This document shows, piece after piece, positions 50,504 to 61,200 of a DNA stretch of 64,000 bases. Made by a program: the position numbers and the translations under genes. How positions within the stretch are numbered: position 1 is the stretch's first letter; every line of letters begins with the position of its first letter. Source of the stretch: Dicaeum eximium (Eukaryota > Chordata > Aves > Passeriformes > Dicaeidae); the NCBI GenBank assembly GCA_013396995.1, contig VWZP01010164.1, positions 107,523 through 171,522 on the forward strand, in the 5' to 3' direction. The notes beneath the pieces are model-generated. The model ran no database searches, was not told where the DNA came from, and saw only the letters and a list, made by a program, of their open reading frames with translations.

Positions 50504-51234
50504 AAAATTAAATCACGAATTTAAGTATTTGTCTCAAACTGGAAATGTAGAAACTTATTGATGTTACACTGTTATATAAAACTGTAGTACCTGTTACTTA
50601 ATGGCATTAAAAAGAAGCAACTCTTCATACCAAATGAACATCAGTGTGGCTGTTAACTCTGTCCTCTGTAACTCAGTCTTGTGGTCCAGTTGACATTAGA
50701 AGTTGAAAACCTGCTGAGAATCATTCCTCACAGGTTCTGTAGCTGTCTGAGGGCAAAGTGTCTTTCTGTAACATCTTGCATTGGACCTGTTCAACAAATG
50801 CTGTGCCACATTAAAACATAAAATCTCCAAATGATTTAGTAAAATCTGTCACTAGAACTTTGTCCCTTTGGCTGCTCACCCTGAGCTTGTTGCTGCTAAA
50901 GATTCTTTCTTGCTTCTTTCTGCAGGGCCATGGGAGCTGAGTACTTAAATTGCATTGCACTCATGAGTTTCAATAATTCAGCTTGTGTATTCCAGCTTTG
51001 CAGGACATCTCAACTGATTCTGGGAAATCTCAGAACATGTTCAGAAGAAATTCTATAACTCCTTTAATAGAGATAGATTAAAAAAAATAAATCCATTAGT
51101 AAGCTGCTGTTTTAGACTATTCTGCTTATTTCTAATATTGTTTGATGGCTAAGGGGTTAAAAACAACTCATTGCAAGAGATTTGTTACCCAGTTTGAAAT
51201 ATAGGTCTGAAATATAGGTCTTAAGGGGGTTTAC

Positions 51235-51317
51235 AGAGTCACAGTAAGGGTTTTTTGGGTTTGTTTGGTTTGGTTTGATTGGTTGGGGTTTTTCTGTTTG
51301 GTTTTTTTTTTTTTTTT
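51235..51317. repeat. T/G-rich tract ending in T16
   Basis: GGTTTGGTTT-type repeats end in 16 consecutive T (51302-51317). It is the complement of the CAAA-rich tracts seen elsewhere in the window. Confidence 0.8.
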
Positions 51318-52822
51318 CTTCTGGACTGCATAGCAGCACATAATTTAGTATTAAAACTAAAAGGACAATTGACTGCCTTCATGTCGATATGAAGGAATAG
51401 GCTTACCAGCATTTGAGTTAAGGATTTAAATCTCTGCTGTTCAGATTTTGAAATGGCCATCAGGATGCTCATTTAGACCAGGACTTTGTACAAGCTGGCC
51501 AAATACTCTTCCTGGTCTGCTAGCTAATTTTGAATAGCTGTTTACTCTGAGTCTCTGTCTTAAAAAAACATGAACTGTTATAGCAGTTTTGATGAAACAG
51601 TACAATATTACAAGTGTCTGTGTCTTGCACTCTTGCCTAAAAAATGAGTTTATTGTAACTGGACTCATCAAGCTGGACTGAGGCTGCAGCAGATGAAAAT
51701 TTCCTTACATTGAATAATCCAAATCAAGCCTTAAGCAAGGGGAAAATTTGCCTGCCTTACTTTACACACTTCCCTCACCCTGCCACAAAAAGCAGGGAAC
51801 AGAAAAACATAAAACTACTTTTATTTGCGTTTTCTTCCAATTACCCATGGTAATTTGGAATATCTTTATCTTGGATCATTTTAGGATTGTACCCAGAGAT
51901 GTAATTCTTAACAGCTAAACGGAAGATTATTTATGAGTGACTTGTGGCTGTGTCCAACACATGATGCCTTAAATCTGGATTACAGCAAACTACTGAAAAG
52001 GAATGCTCTTCTAAAGAGCTGGCTTGTGGTTTGGATTTTTTTGACAGAGTGAAAGCTGAAAGAGTCTTAGTCTCATTCAAACCCACAAAAAATAATGTGT
52101 TGTTCTTTTATATTGGCTGGGTGAGGAATAAAAGAATCTTGGGACTTTAGTCCTCCAGTTCTCCAAATGAGGATTCCAAAGCTGTTATACACTGAACTTG
52201 CTCTTGTAAACAGCTCTGCTTTAGGAGCTATTTGTTCTTTACATGAGTCACTGTTACAACAGCTTTTTTACTAGGCAGTTAATGGTTTTCTTAATTCAAG
52301 ACATAATGTCTTTCCTATATTCAAAAAGTACTGTTAAACAAAATTGGTTTATTTTTAACCTTGCAAGTGCGTCACAGTATTTCCCCATTCAGGAAAAAAG
52401 TGGAATTTTCTGAAAAGTGGACTTTAGAGCACTTACCATAAAGCAGTTTTGGCCAGTTTACTGGCATTCTTCAGTACACACTGCTTTTTGTTTGTTCTCT
52501 TGGTAATAAATAACAAAAGGAACAAATAAATAAATTACAAATTCGGTCACGACAATTCTAGTCTGTTCACCTACAAAATGAGAACCATGCATGTTATTCT
52601 GCAGCTTATAGCCATACTATGCAATGGAGAGATGGTTGCCTCCATGTGGGGGGAAAGCAGAAGGTAAGTGCTCTTTTTCTTCTGCAGCTGTCTCCACTGT
52701 TTTTTTTCTCTAACACAGAGCATAAACTTCCACTGTGGTCATTTCTAACAATACCTTGCCCAGATATCCTACAAAAAAGAAAACTACCTCTTGCTGTATT
52801 CTGAGGAGTCAGACAGATATGG

Positions 52823-52846
52823 TTTATTTTATTTTATTTTATTTTA
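52823..52846. repeat. (TTTTA)n simple repeat
   Basis: About five TTTTA/ATTTT units in tandem, just upstream of an AATAAA. Confidence 0.85.
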
Positions 52847-53264
52847 TATATGTGACACAATAAAGGTGCCTGTTGAAGCGGCTGAAGGCAAATTTTTTTT
52901 AATGGCAGGTAAAGCTCAGGTACCTTTTTTCTGTTGCATGCTGTGTGAAAATACCTAATCTCAATCTATTTCTTTCTGAAGCTGCACAATTTTATGCTGA
53001 CAGTGCTTCCCTTAATATTAAAGTCTCCTAGACTGCCTATTTCTAATCTTTGGAAATACAGCTTTTGTGTTTTCACTGAAAGTATCACTAGGAGGAGAAC
53101 AAAGGCCGAGTCCCTAGCAAATGGTAATGTGAAAAAAACTGAAGAGCTGCTCTACCAGAAATGTGTCATTCACAAGAATGGTCAAAACTAAGCGATGAAA
53201 AAATGTGAGCCTTATAATAGATACATGTTGAAGCAAGTCCATAGGAAGCCCCAATGTTACTTAG

Positions 53265-53658
53265 AAGACTGGAGCGTTTCCCCTACAACAACAATAACTG
53301 AGGAAGCTAGGGCTGTTCAGCCTGGAGAGAAGAAGGTTCTGTGGAGACCTTATAGTTCCCAGATCTTCCAGTATCTGAATGTGCCTAAAGGGAGCCTGGA
53401 GATGTACTCTTCATTAGGAACTGTAGTGATAGGATGAGGAGTAATGGGTGCACTCTGAATGAGGGGAAATTATGGTTAGATATTAGAAAGGAGTTCTTTA
53501 CTGTGGGTGTGGTGAGACACCAGAACAGGTTGCCCAGGGAGGCTGTGGATTACCAACACTGGGTGTTCAAAGCCAGGTTGGGTGAAACTTTGAGCAACCT
53601 GGTCTAGTGGGAGGTGTTACTGCACACAGCAGGGACAAGATGATCTTGAAGGTCCCCT
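53265..53658 (+). mobile_element. CR1 LINE fragment, sense
   Basis: Contains hallmark CR1 3' sequence: GGGCTGTTCAGCCTGGAGA, GACCTTATAG, TAGTGATAGGA, AGGAGTTCTTTACTGTG, ACAGGTTGCCCAGGGAGGC, CAACCTGGTCTAGTGGGAGG and GATCTTGAAGGTCCC. The usual end of the element (ATTCTATGA-type octamers) is missing; at about 53658 it runs directly into antisense CR1 sequence. Confidence 0.9.
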
Positions 53659-53748
53659 CTGCTCTGGATGCAGCCCAGGATACGTTTGGCTCTCTGGGCT
53701 GTGAGTCCCAGCTGTGCACAGGGACACACTGGGGGTTGCTCAGAGTCC
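53659..53748 (-). mobile_element. Short antisense CR1 piece before assembly gap
   Basis: The first 45 bases (GCTCTGGATGCAGCCC and following) repeat 54207-54252 with a single difference, then diverge. It is out of order relative to the longer antisense copy that follows, and it ends at the gap. Confidence 0.75.
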
Positions 53749-53758
53749 NNNNNNNNNN
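53749..53758. other. Assembly gap, 10 N
   Basis: Ten undetermined bases. The nine bases TCAGAGTCC occur on both sides, so the true gap may be zero or an overlap left unmerged. Confidence 0.95.
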
Positions 53759-54835
53759 TCAGAGTCCCATCTAGTCTGGCTTTAAATGCTTTCACGGATG
53801 AAGCATCCACAAATCCTCTGGGCAAGCTGTGCCAATGCCTCACTACCCTCACAACAAAAAACTTCCTCCTGATATCTAACTTAAACCTACTCTCTTTTAA
53901 TCTGCTCCCCCTTAATCTGCTCCAGTCACTCCATGCTCTTGTAAAAAGCCCCCTGCATCTTTCTTGTAGGCTCCCTTCAGATATGGGATGGCTGCCTCTT
54001 TTCCAGGTTGAACAATCCCAATTCTCTCAGCCTTTCCTCACAGGAGAGGTGCTCCTTCCCTCTGATCGTCTTAGTGGCTTCTCCTGGACTCTCTGACAGG
54101 TCTATGTCTTTCCTGTTCAGAGGAGCCCAGAGCTGGGTGCAGTGCTCCAGGTGGGTCTCAGCAGAGCAGAGCAGAGGGGCAGAATCCCCTCCCTCCCCTG
54201 CTGCCCACGGGCTCTGGATGCAGCCCAGGACACGTTTGGCTCTCTGGGCTGTGAGTGCCATGGCCGGGGCTTGTGCAGCCTCTCACCCACAGCACCCCCA
54301 GGTCCTTCTGGGCAGGGCTGCTCTGGCTCTGCTCATGCCCAGCCTGTGCTGGTACCGGGGCTTGTTCCTACCCAGGTGCAGCACCAGCACTTGGCCTTGT
54401 TCAACCTCTTCAGATTCCCAAGGGCCACTTCTCAAGCTTGTCCAGGTCCCTGTGGATGGCATCTCATCCTTCAGAAGTGTCAATAGCACCACTCAGCTTG
54501 GTGTCATCTGCTAATCTGCTGAGGGTGCACTCGATTCCTTTGTCTGTGTCACTAATGAAGTTTTCAAATAACACTGGTCACCATATGGACTCCTGAGGGC
54601 ACCACTTGTCACTGATATCCCAGGGACTCTGAGCCATTGACCATCAACCTCTGGGTGTGACCATCCAACCACTTTCTTATCCATCTATCAGTACAGAATT
54701 GGATATATCTCTCTCCAATTTGGAGAGAAGAATGTTGTGAAGGACCATGTCAAAGGCTGTACAGAAGTCCAGATAAATGACATCTGCAGCCCTTCTCTTC
54801 TCCACTGATGGCCATGAGAAGGCCACTAGATTGGG
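53759..54835 (-). mobile_element. CR1 LINE fragment, antisense, with RT remnant
   Basis: Read on the - strand from 54835, it begins in the reverse transcriptase of CR1 ORF2, with TAFDMVLHNILLSKLE and then LADDTKLSGAIDTSEG, both diagnostic of the domain. It continues through the 3' untranslated region (CCTGGAGCACTGCACCCAG, GGAGGAAGTTTTTTGTTGTG, AGGATTTGTGGATGCTTC). Stops and frame changes show it is inactive. Its + strand open frames near 54008-54596 are artefacts of the antisense repeat. Confidence 0.92.
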
Positions 54836-55859
54836 CAGACACTTGCTCCTTATGTTTTGATGGTTGTTATTATTTTAACATTCAGATCTAATTAAAGCAC
54901 AGGTTTTGCAGTTAGAAATGGTTGAGACAGAAGATATAATTTTTAGAGAGAATCCATAGCAGGCAATATTGGCCAGCAGCTTAGCTCCATAGCATACCCA
55001 AGGCTGTGCAGCTTGAAGATGGTGATAGCAACCACTGCTGGCAAAGTTATGCTCTCATGTGATGCTATCATGTCTTCAAATTCAAGAGAAATGTGCCTTA
55101 TTTTTTGGTCAGTGATAATTGTCAAATCAAGACTTTTTTTTGAGTCATCCATTTGTAATTGATGAAGTTAACAGCTCTCTATCCTGGAGGATGACTCAAC
55201 AACAAATCACCAGACAATGTGGCCTGTGGGTGCATAGAGTGTACTGTGCAATACAAGACAAGGTGCAAACTGTTCTGTGTACTGATTGTGAAATGGCTTT
55301 TGCTTTCCAAAGAGTATTCTTCTGTCCATCAAACCTCTCAACAAAGAATAGCAGATATGATATTTTGATTTCCATGCCCACCTCTGAAATTCGTGCTCTC
55401 AACTGTCACCTTCAGTTATGTTCTTCAGAAGCTGAACTGTTTTTACCTCCTCTCCTATTTAAATTGTGTGACTTAGCACATCTGTTTCAATGTGGTTTTT
55501 CAGTAACACTTTTTCTTCAAATTTAATGTGGAGGTGACAAGTTTGCAAATTTTTGTAGTCTCTTGATTTTTTAACAATGTTGTTAAATATATGTCCCTTT
55601 GATTTCCCAGACAATCTTAACAGTAGATGCATTAGTGGTGTTTCAGAGTTTATGAATAATTTGCAATGAGATTTTCTGATTTTTAAAATTTTATTTTTAT
55701 TTCATTTTTATTTCTCTAACCTCAAGTAAATTCACAACCCTGAAGCTGAATCTGCAGCAAATCATGTGAACCTCATACGCTATGCTGGAGAAGGCCCATG
55801 GGTGTGTGTACATCATTCAATGACTATTCCTGCAAAATAGGCTAAATTGTGATTATCAT

Positions 55860-55905
55860 ATAATGATAGAATCACTTAGGTTGGAAAAGATCTTTAATTA
55901 TGTGA
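55860..55905 (-). mobile_element. Short CR1 3'-end relic, antisense
   Basis: TGATAGAATCACTTAGGTTG followed by GAAAAGATCTTTAAT resembles the complement of the CR1 3' terminus. Only about 45 bases are recognisable. Confidence 0.55.
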
Positions 55906-56679
55906 AAAATGAAAGTCAGTCAGAGACTACCATCAGCTCTAGTTTGCAGACAGTTGATGGCAAGGCTTCCATTTGCATCAGAGACTTCAACTCAGTCTTT
56001 TCTGCCTGTGATTTTTACTTTAGACTCTAAATAATACAACAATCTCAGAGAATCTTTTAAGACCTGAAGTAGCTTGAGTCTGATTGCTCCTTTAGGCATA
56101 TGGCTGCTTTCCATGATTAATCCTTATTGCCTGTAAGGGTTTTTGGCTCTATTTTTACAGCAAAAATGTAACAGTTCAGAAATATATTTCAATATAAATT
56201 TGTCTAACATCAGAATACTTGGCAATTGCTAGGAATAAGACAACCATCTGCTCCCAGACATTCCATCAGATGCCTCAATATATCTTATAGGTCTAGCATC
56301 TAAGGGTTCTCCCTCCTACTGTCTTTAAGGACAACTTGTCAGCCTTCAACACAAGATGCCAGAATAGATGTTGTTACTCAGAGGTTTCCAGTCCTCCATC
56401 AGTAAGAGGATGGAAAGGCATCCTGCAGACACAGTAAGGAACAAGCTGATTCTCATCCATTTGCCAGAGCAGTAGATTTTAATTTTTTCCCAGTCTGGAT
56501 GTTACTGTCATGCTGAGTGGTGGGAAATACACAGAAAATTGTACAGGAACTTTTTTAACTTTTTACTTGCTTAGTATGGGGTACCTGTAAGATGAGATAC
56601 TAACAGATTAAAGAGTTGGTTTTGAGGAGGCTACGGAGCTACATCAAATTTCAAATACAATACAACTTTCCAGAATTTC

Positions 56680-56870
56680 ACAGAACTGCTGAAAACACTG
56701 AAAAGTCTATGTTGAAAGCAACTTCTGGAGGTCTTCTGTTCAAAACAGGGCTGTAGATTAGCTTATCCAGGGGTCCTGACAGTAGTGTTGCATATTTCCA
56801 GGGAAGGACATTCTACCATTTCCCTAGGTAACCTATTTCTACGTTTAATAGCTGTCATGGCAAAATGTTG
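56680..56870 (-). mobile_element. Probable old CR1 relic, antisense
   Basis: GGAGGTCTTCTGTTCAAAAC followed by AGGGCTG, CCAGGGAAGGACATTCTACC and CCTAGGTAACCTATTTCTAC have the style of antisense CR1 3' regions (complement of GGTTGCCCAGGG and similar). The copy is diverged and its limits are uncertain. Confidence 0.45.
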
Positions 56871-57680
56871 GGCCAGCCTGTGATCCTTGAGCTGGTTAAG
56901 GCTTGATAGCTGAAAAGAGGTAGATTTATTTTCTCAATAACAGCTTAGTACATATGTAAACTTAACATAGAATAAATGGCACTAGAAAGTCTTTGTTGTC
57001 AGAAGCTCTAGATTTCTTAATCTTATGGAATCAGGTTACATTTGTTTGGACTTCTGTGATATTTGTATGATGTAAGGAGGTCAAAGAGCAGAGGGCAACA
57101 AAATTAAATGAAATTAAATGCCTGCAATGAAAACCCATAGGTACCTCACACTGCAGGAGCTGCAGATCTGCCAACCACCTGGGCTCAGCAAGGTCCCATT
57201 GTAGAGCAGAGGCAAGAGCATTTACTTGGAGAGATGCAGAGGGAGGATTGCTTCACAGAGAATGAATACTCATCATGTGAGGCCAAACTGGAATAACTTA
57301 CTGAGGGTGGAAAAGGCAGGTCAGACTCCAATGCTCCTTTCTTTGTCTGCAATTTGCCATTGCAAAGGACCTTGAAGATAAGGTCACCAATAAACTAATA
57401 GCCTTGACTTTTAAACTTGATTAGTCATTTGCTAATGCATCAGTTTTTAATATCTACCAGTGGGTGCTTTAAAGAAACTTGATTTCTATTAAGTAATGGC
57501 CTTACACATACTGAGAACTGGAAGTTTGATGATATTTAAAACTGAGCACCAAAATGACAAGTCACTCTTAAGAAAAATAGGCCTAATTGCAAGAATAGTC
57601 AACTTGGCAAGCTGAAGAATAGTGGGATGGCTAAACCTGTCTGTTTCTTCTAGCAATGTAAGTTATCCTGTTACCAAGTA

Positions 57681-57706
57681 TATATTTATCTATTTATTTA
57701 TTTATA
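57681..57706. repeat. (TTTA)n simple repeat
   Basis: TATATTTATCTATTTATTTA followed by TTTATA, a short tetranucleotide tract. Confidence 0.8.
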
Positions 57707-58170
57707 ACTCTTCTTCCAACTGAAGGCATTTATGCTTTTATCCAGGCTTCAGAGCAACACCATCAAAGTCAATTAGCTAAAATCACAAAGATGTATTGAA
57801 ATGCTACACCCATTTGAGATGTGCTGCTGTTTAGTTTTACATATTGGGGAGCACAACCGATGTTTTCTGTGTATTATTGTTTAATTCTCTTCAGTAACAT
57901 GACCCACCAGGAGAGTATTTGTATGCACAAAGATCTAGAAAAGGGAAAAGACCTGGGCTTATTAAGTCTTCAAAGTTGCTTTTAATGTAATTTTAAACCA
58001 CCAAAGAATTTAATATTAGGCAGCTGTTGATACATCTAAGTACTGCTATGAAAGTGAAACAGAAATCAGCTTGAAGATGCTTCCAAAATATTGGTCTATG
58101 GTTTAAATACAAACTCACATGTGATTTTAGTATACTGCCTGGGACTGTACAAGAATGTTTTGTTTGACAG

Positions 58171-58288
58171 CTCTTCAGAAAAAGCTTTCCACAGGGGAAC
58201 AAGGGAACTGAATGCTCCATCTCCAATAGACTGCAAACTGAGCAGCTGGAGCGCCTGGGGGCCCTGCGACCCATGCACCAACCAAAGG
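58171..58288 (+). CDS. C9: C9 exon 2, start of TSP1 repeat
   Basis: AG at 58169-58170, donor GTAAGC at 58289. Encodes a short N-terminal stretch and then IDCKLSSWSAWGPCDPCTNQ; human has IDCRMSPWSEWSQCDPCLRQ. It starts at codon position 3 and ends in phase 0. Confidence 0.92.
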
Positions 58289-61200
58289 GTAAGCTGTCCT
58301 TGGAAGTCCTTGCTCCAAAGTCACAACCAAAGGAATATCTGCCTGCCTGTTGGTTATGAGAAAGTGGCAGATTGCAGCTCTTAATACTGTATGTTCATGA
58401 CTTGATGAAACCCATAGTAATGTCAGATTTGAAGCCATAGTGTAAGAGAATACTACATCCAGTTGTGAAATACTGCTCAAGTGTTCTCATTCAAAAAGGT
58501 TTCTTCATAGAAAGTACCTATTTTGGCCCTGTGTGTGTTACAAACTTTATTTTGCAATACATTTTTCCCTTTTTAAATTCAAACAAACAAGCAAACAAAC
58601 AAACAAACAAACAAACACCAAAACAAAACAAAACCAAACCTAAAAAAATGAAAACACAGTATCTTTTCCAAAGCAAATCTTTGAAAACATACAAAGTATG
58701 AATGATTCATTTCCACACTGCAGAGAAAGAAACAAAATAGTGAAGTAAACTAAATAGTGAAAATTTAGCATCTTTACATACTAGCTAAGTATTATTAATC
58801 ATAATTATTATTTCGATCTTGATTTATTCATGAATTGTGCCTGTGGATTTTTGACAAAAATTTCACCAAAGTTTTGAAAATATCTAAGCTCAGCTGGAAA
58901 CCCTGAAGTTCTGGTAGAGCTCTCTTTTCTCTCTGAGCAATATTAATAGTGTTATTTTTCTTTCAAGTTTCGCTCCAGACATATTGAAAGATTCGGGCAG
59001 TTTGGTGGAAAAGCTTGCCTGGAGGCCCTAGGAGACACACAGACCTGTCAAACCAACAAAGCCTGTCCTGAAGAAGCAGAGTCAGACTGTGGTACTGACT
59101 TTCAGTGCAGTTTGGGTAGGTTTTGTTCTCGTGCCATAGCAAGTAAAGCAGCAACTCAGAAACCACAGTTCAGTTCTAGGAATAAGATACACCAGTCTCT
59201 TGCTAGCACTTAAAAACAGTCCATAGACAGGTGGGTTCAAAGCCACAATGCAAAAACCATAGCAGCAAAACCACTTAAGAAGGGGTACATTGCTCTCATC
59301 TTCCATTTTAATTTGCGCCTAGTTTAAATTCTTCTATGACTTCTAGTCCATGGTTAGAAGCTGACCATCCTGGCCATATCCTTTCTTCGAGCTTGACTGC
59401 CCCACTTGCTCCTGAATCTCTAGGTTTTATGAAAAGTCACCAGGGGAAAAAGCTAGGACCGAAGGAATTTTAACAGAATGGATATGGAAGTTTACTGATC
59501 TGACTGGTATGATAGATGCTAGCTGGAGACCAGCATGCATCTAGATCCAAAATAAGACATAAATTTGTAAAGTGACACAAGGCATATGAATGTAGTGCTC
59601 AAGATGCATCAGAAATCAAAATAAAGCAGGAAAAGTTAATAGTAGTAAAACTAGTCAAAACAAAACCAGAAAGATGGTAAATGAATTTGAAGTTCAAAGC
59701 TATTTTTTGTATTGTTTTTAACTCAAATACTGAAAAGTGCAAATAAAACAATTTAAGATTAGAAAGTAGACCTTTAACTACTAGTTCACTGGGATTGTGT
59801 GGCATTTACAGGTGAGGTTGATTATACCCAAGTCTTGTTTTATTATGCTATGGCTAATTTACCAAAGTCTTTAAATCTGGTAGGAAAAAAAACCTAAGTG
59901 TTTGTAAAACTTTTGATATGCAAACTCAGGAAAGTTACTACTTCCCTGTTGCTTTAGAACACAAATCACTATAGCTTTGGACACTACATGTCCATATTAT
60001 TCAAACAATATAGCCCAAATAGCAACAATTTAAATGATTTAGAAATAATATTTTGTTGATATTGAATTGATATTTCGCTGTATTCTCTCAATGCAAATAA
60101 CAAAACTCCAACCAACCAAACATTCAAACTTTACTATAGAACAGTCTAGGATGCAACAATTTTCTGCAGATGACAGCAGTTCTCCTGCCACTTACTTTTC
60201 TCAGTCATCCTACTAACTTACATGTAACAGTAGTATGCAGGTTTTTTTCATTTGAAAGTGGCAGAGCATAGAATTTTAATCCCTCAAAACAACAGTAGAA
60301 ACATACGTAGAGGAAGATCTTAATAAAGAGTAGCTGAGGGTGCCATTTAAGGTCCATCTTGATAAAAATGCATTGAGGCAATGTTTTATTCCTTGATCAG
60401 GTCGATGTATAAAGCGAAGGCTCGTGTGCAATGGAGACAATGACTGTGGAGACTATTCTGATGAAGATGACTGTGAATCTGAGCCACGATCACCATGTCG
60501 AAACCATGATATTGATGTGTCTGAAGTTGGCAGGACTGCAGGACATGGGTATGTACTAAAAAGTAGTATTGGACCTAGTGAAGAGTTTGGGATTGTCTCT
60601 AAAGCCAGCTGAAAAAACTAGGGCACAGTGACATTCCCAAAAGTGGAATATGAATCATGGTAGCATTTGTATTCAGAAATGCTAAGTAGCCTTTGGAAGA
60701 ACACTTAACTACCATTTTATTTTGTATACTTGTGAGGATAAAATGTGCAGACAGTGTAAATCAATCATAATGTTAGCAAACAGAATCATACATACATGTC
60801 ACATGAATAAACTTACATTTAATTGAAATGTAAATTTTATAGGTATATAGGTTTGTTTCTAATGATATTTCACAACCAATCAGTAATTGTCAATTACTTT
60901 GCTAAAATGCATGTTTAAAAGGGAGAAAATATCTTTTGACTATTTATATAATGGGATGCCTTACTGCAACAACTTTTTGTGCATCTTTCTTCCAGTATTG
61001 CATTGTCCACTTCCCAGATCTTTGTTGTTTACAAGAACATTCATCATTAATCTAAGTTGAAAATTAATATTTCTGTTTTCAGACCCTGATTAATTTCTTT
61101 CATGTCTAACAAAAAGAAAACATGACATATTGTTTACCTACAAACAGAGTTAGAAGTCAGCAGTCCAAACTGAGCAGAAGATAAAAGTATACTACAGCAC

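Larger units (their letters stand above)
50504..53260. other. DAB2-C9 intergenic DNA, proximal part
   Basis: No exon was recognised. It contains alternative polyadenylation signals (near 50810 and at 52859), so part of it may be extended DAB2 3' UTR, and it contains simple repeats. A good AAG|GTAAGT donor at about 52666 follows a short open stretch, but no gene can be built from it. Confidence 0.5.

Noticed and set aside
54008..54596. Overlapping + strand frames of 113-168 codons
   Set aside because: They are the antisense of a CR1 element; the meaningful frame is the reverse transcriptase remnant on the - strand.
57331..57380. ATG followed by MLLSLSAICHCKG as a signal peptide
   Set aside because: It stops after 14 codons, and no donor precedes the stop.
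57860..57985. ATG with a hydrophobic start (MFSVYYCLILFSN) as the C9 leader exon
   Set aside because: None of its usable GT sites leaves the phase 2 needed to join the exon at 58171, and the residues after it do not resemble C9.
58091..58170. Upstream extension of the C9 exon to an in-frame start at 58091
   Set aside because: It is open but not a signal peptide, lies before a good acceptor (TTTGACAG at 58163-58170), and does not match C9.
58096..58480. Antisense frames over C9 exon 2
   Set aside because: Shadows of the C9 coding strand with no independent support.
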